Part shown: positions 61,979 through 64,000 of the stretch, piece by piece
How the letters are laid out: the number at the start of each line of letters is the position of its first letter
Numbering within the stretch: position 1 is the stretch's first letter
DNA from: Holophagae bacterium
GTDB taxonomy: Bacteria > Acidobacteriota > Holophagae > Acanthopleuribacterales > Acanthopleuribacteraceae
DNA length: 64,000 bases
NCBI GenBank assembly: GCA_029263455.1
Contig: JAJCXM010000022.1
Span: forward strand, 372,001-436,000
Direction: 5' to 3'
Program-made: the position numbers and the translations under genes
The notes under the pieces: model-generated
The model's database searches: none
The model's input: the letters and a program-made list of their open reading frames with translations, nothing else
Told to the model about the DNA's origin: nothing

Positions 61979-64000
61979 ATGAATAAATTCCGTCTCTCGG
62001 GGCAATCCGACTCGATCAATACCACTACGACGGCCTCATTTTCCTTTCCAATTCTACTCGGTTGCTTTTTCCTGTCCGGATTTGCGGGTTTGATTTACGA
62101 AACCGCTTGGACACAACAATTCACTTTAGTTTTTGGAACCTCTGAGCTAGCTGTCGCTACGGTTTTAGGTGCCTATATGGCAGGCTTGGCATTAGGTGCA
62201 GCCATTGCTGCACGGTATTCGAATTCTATTCGTCGTCCGCTTTGGCTATATGCGGTTTTGGAATTGGGGATCTGTGTGACCGCCTTGATGGTACCTTGGG
62301 CGATTCGGGTCGCGGGCAAACTACAAGTGAATCTATTCAGCGGCCCTAATCTACCTAATGACGAGACAGGACTTTCTCTTCTATTGTTCGACCTCATCTC
62401 CTCGTTCGGTATCTTGTTGGTGCCTACATGTCTCATGGGCGCAACGCTTCCTTTTCTTGTGCGTTATGCCGTAAGGCGAGAGCGAGATGTGGCGCCACGG
62501 GTAGGCATGTTATATACGCTCAATACGCTTGGCGCTGCCGTTGGGACACTGGCCGCAGCTTTTGTTTTTTTGCCTAGGTTTGGCCAAAACACAACTGTTT
62601 GGGTCGCGGTGTTCACCAATCTTGCCGTCTTCTTGGGTGCGTTCCTTTTAGCGCGAAATGAAAGGAACCAAGAACTCGATATCTTGACCGAGAACAACGA
62701 GCATCAGGCCTATACCTGGGTCTTACCTGTCATGCTTGTATCGGGGGCGATCTCGTTCACTTATGAAATACTGTGGTCCCGTCTCTTGACACACCTATTA
62801 GGTGGAAGCATTTATGCTTTCGGAACCATGTTAGCGACGTTTTTAGCTAGTATCGCATTAGGTGCGGCTTTTGCCGGAAGAATGGCGACGACACGGGCAA
62901 GGACAATTCTGATTTTTGCCTTGGCTCAAATTTGTGCAGCCTTTCTCTCCTTGGGGGGTTTTGCCGTTGCCAACCGGTTGCCTCAGTTGCTGCCTACTTT
63001 AGCGAATCAGGACAGTCTTTTTTGGATGGGAACCCTACTTTCTTCGCTCACGATCTTACCGGGCGCACTCTGTTTTGGGGCGACTTTCCCGTGTGCCGTA
63101 AAATTGTTGGCAGGTGGCGCGGCCAATGCTGGTCGAGCCAGTGGTCGCGTGTTTTCCTGGAATACCATGGGCGCTATTTTCGGTTCGTTGTTTGCTGGTT
63201 TTTATCTGATCCCAACCTGGGGCTTTGCTGGCACCGTAAAGCTGGCAGTGATTTGTAGCCTCGGCCTGGCGATGGTGATCACACTCTTGTGGAGATTTTC
63301 CTTCACAAAATCGACGTCGAGTACGGATGAGGGTTTTCCTTGGAACGTGTCATTCATCTCGCTTCTTGTCTTGATTTTCACTGGATCGGTGGTTTGGTAC
63401 CTGCGGCCACCACAAACACCGTGGCGGATCTTACAAACGTCCTCACTAAGGGGAAACACAAGCGACGCAAAAGTTGTTTTTCTTGGGGTGGGCCGAAGCT
63501 CAACCGTCATGTTGACCGAATACGGCAGTGATTGGAGATTGACGACAAACGGTCTTCCAGAGTCGGTAATCCAGGCACCGGGCACAAGGCCAAGTCGGTT
63601 CTCGGTAGCGCGCTGGCTCTCGCTCCTGCCTTTAGCCGCTCGGCCTGACACACACTCGATGATGGTCATCGGTTTGGGTGGCGGTGTAACCGTTGAACAA
63701 ATACCAAATACCGTCAAACGAATCCAAGTCGTCGAATTGGAACCAGAAGTGCTACGGGCCAATCGACACCTGAGTGCACATCGTCGGACTGATGCTCTGC
63801 AGGATCCACGTATTAGCATTCACATAAACGATGCAAGGAATGCCTTGCAGTTATCGAATGAAAAATTTGATGCGATCGTTTCGCAGCCATCACATCCCTG
63901 GACGGGTGCCTCGTCCAACCTTTTCACCACTGAGTTTTTCGAACTAGTTAGGGCACGCTTAAACGACAGCGGCGTTTTTGTGCAGTGGATTGGGCTTCAA
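61979..64000 (+). CDS. Fused polytopic membrane / spermidine-synthase-like protein, 3' truncated
   Basis: The frame runs from ATG 61979 to the right edge without a stop (674 codons visible). The N-terminal half has about twelve hydrophobic segments, with two repeat-like openings (GCFFLSGFAGLIYETAWTQQ and VMLVSGAISFTYEILWSRLL) and PTCLMGATLPFLV, the pattern of MFS-spermidine-synthase fusions. From about residue 500 a Rossmann methyltransferase/spermidine-synthase-like domain follows, with VIGLGGGVTVEQI, VVELEPEVL, INDARNAL and FDAIVSQPSHPWTGASSNLFTTEFFE. The family catalyses aminopropyl or methyl transfer only in some members; the physiological role of the membrane fusions is unproven. The last part of the domain is outside the window. 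Confidence 0.88.
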   Translation, partial: MNKFRLSGQSDSINTTTTASFSFPILLGCFFLSGFAGLIYETAWTQQFTLVFGTSELAVATVLGAYMAGLALGAAIAARYSNSIRRPLWLYAVLELGICVTALMVPWAIRVAGKLQVNLFSGPNLPNDETGLSLLLFDLISSFGILLVPTCLMGATLPFLVRYAVRRERDVAPRVGMLYTLNTLGAAVGTLAAAFVFLPRFGQNTTVWVAVFTNLAVFLGAFLLARNERNQELDILTENNEHQAYTWVLPVMLVSGAISFTYEILWSRLLTHLLGGSIYAFGTMLATFLASIALGAAFAGRMATTRARTILIFALAQICAAFLSLGGFAVANRLPQLLPTLANQDSLFWMGTLLSSLTILPGALCFGATFPCAVKLLAGGAANAGRASGRVFSWNTMGAIFGSLFAGFYLIPTWGFAGTVKLAVICSLGLAMVITLLWRFSFTKSTSSTDEGFPWNVSFISLLVLIFTGSVVWYLRPPQTPWRILQTSSLRGNTSDAKVVFLGVGRSSTVMLTEYGSDWRLTTNGLPESVIQAPGTRPSRFSVARWLSLLPLAARPDTHSMMVIGLGGGVTVEQIPNTVKRIQVVELEPEVLRANRHLSAHRRTDALQDPRISIHINDARNALQLSNEKFDAIVSQPSHPWTGASSNLFTTEFFELVRARLNDSGVFVQWIGLQ

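Noticed and set aside
1-64000. CRISPR arrays, insertion sequences, prophage or attachment sites
   Set aside because: No regularly spaced repeats, transposase or integrase-like products, or flanking terminal repeats were seen anywhere in the window.

Overview
The window is a gene-dense chromosome segment (G+C near 50% by eye) from a Gram-negative bacterium. It encodes lipoproteins, a Phe-ended outer-membrane barrel, a TolC/adaptor/RND pump and parvulin chaperones. The mix of CRTAC1-type FG-GAP/ASPIC proteins, TPR lipoproteins, sulfatase-TPR fusions, a Ser/Thr kinase fused to an FGE-sulfatase domain, DUF1684, and a JAMM-DinG fusion resembles Acidobacteriota (Holophagae/Acanthopleuribacterales-like) or another large-genome heterotroph. 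That assignment is inference; no rRNA or tRNA gene was seen. No IS element, prophage or CRISPR array was seen either.

Layout. 1-4.1 kb: the tail of a mannose-phosphate cupin, a degenerate transglutaminase-like/TPR protein, a PP2C-like phosphatase and a DUF1684 protein. 4.1-9.2 kb: a tightly coupled lipid/polyketide cluster of ACP, ketosynthase, Cys-less ketosynthase partner, type III PKS, ICMT-type methyltransferase and FAD oxidoreductase. The last three match the srsABC order of Streptomyces phenolic-lipid genes, and the first three look like a dedicated type II starter supply. This is the best candidate for an undescribed system. 9.2-16.6 kb (minus strand): TPR protein, UDP-HexNAc dehydrogenase, Rrf2 regulator, membrane MutS-like ATPase and a very large lipoprotein that looks like a CehA/PHP metallohydrolase without its metal ligands.

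16.8-29 kb: mostly housekeeping genes. These are a PPDK/PEP-synthase regulator, two tyrosine-catabolism genes, a beta-barrel, a diheme cytochrome lipoprotein, argF, fabI, apt, acylphosphatase, a GT2 glycosyltransferase, gatC-gatA, a Nudix hydrolase and an NtrC-type regulator with an altered GAFTGA loop. 29.3-35 kb: an ArsR-controlled TolC/adaptor/RND operon with 4-base stop/start overlaps. 35-43 kb: DUF4920 protein, JAMM-DinG helicase, hybrid histidine kinase, kinase-FGE fusion. 43-51 kb: small membrane proteins and enzymes (ICMT-like, GST, M3 peptidase, haloalkane dehalogenase-like, Grx-rhodanese fusion, MoaA).

51-64 kb: an envelope/secretion-flavoured block of sulfatase-like TPR lipoprotein, parvulin lipoprotein, a secreted protein of unknown function on its own promoter and terminator, a TPR lipoprotein, two divergent FG-GAP/ASPIC proteins, and a fused membrane/spermidine-synthase-like protein cut by the right edge.

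A recurring trait is translational coupling by ATGA, GTGA or TTGA overlaps. TTG starts are unusually visible here (type III PKS, methyltransferase, adaptor, NtrC regulator, TPR lipoprotein).
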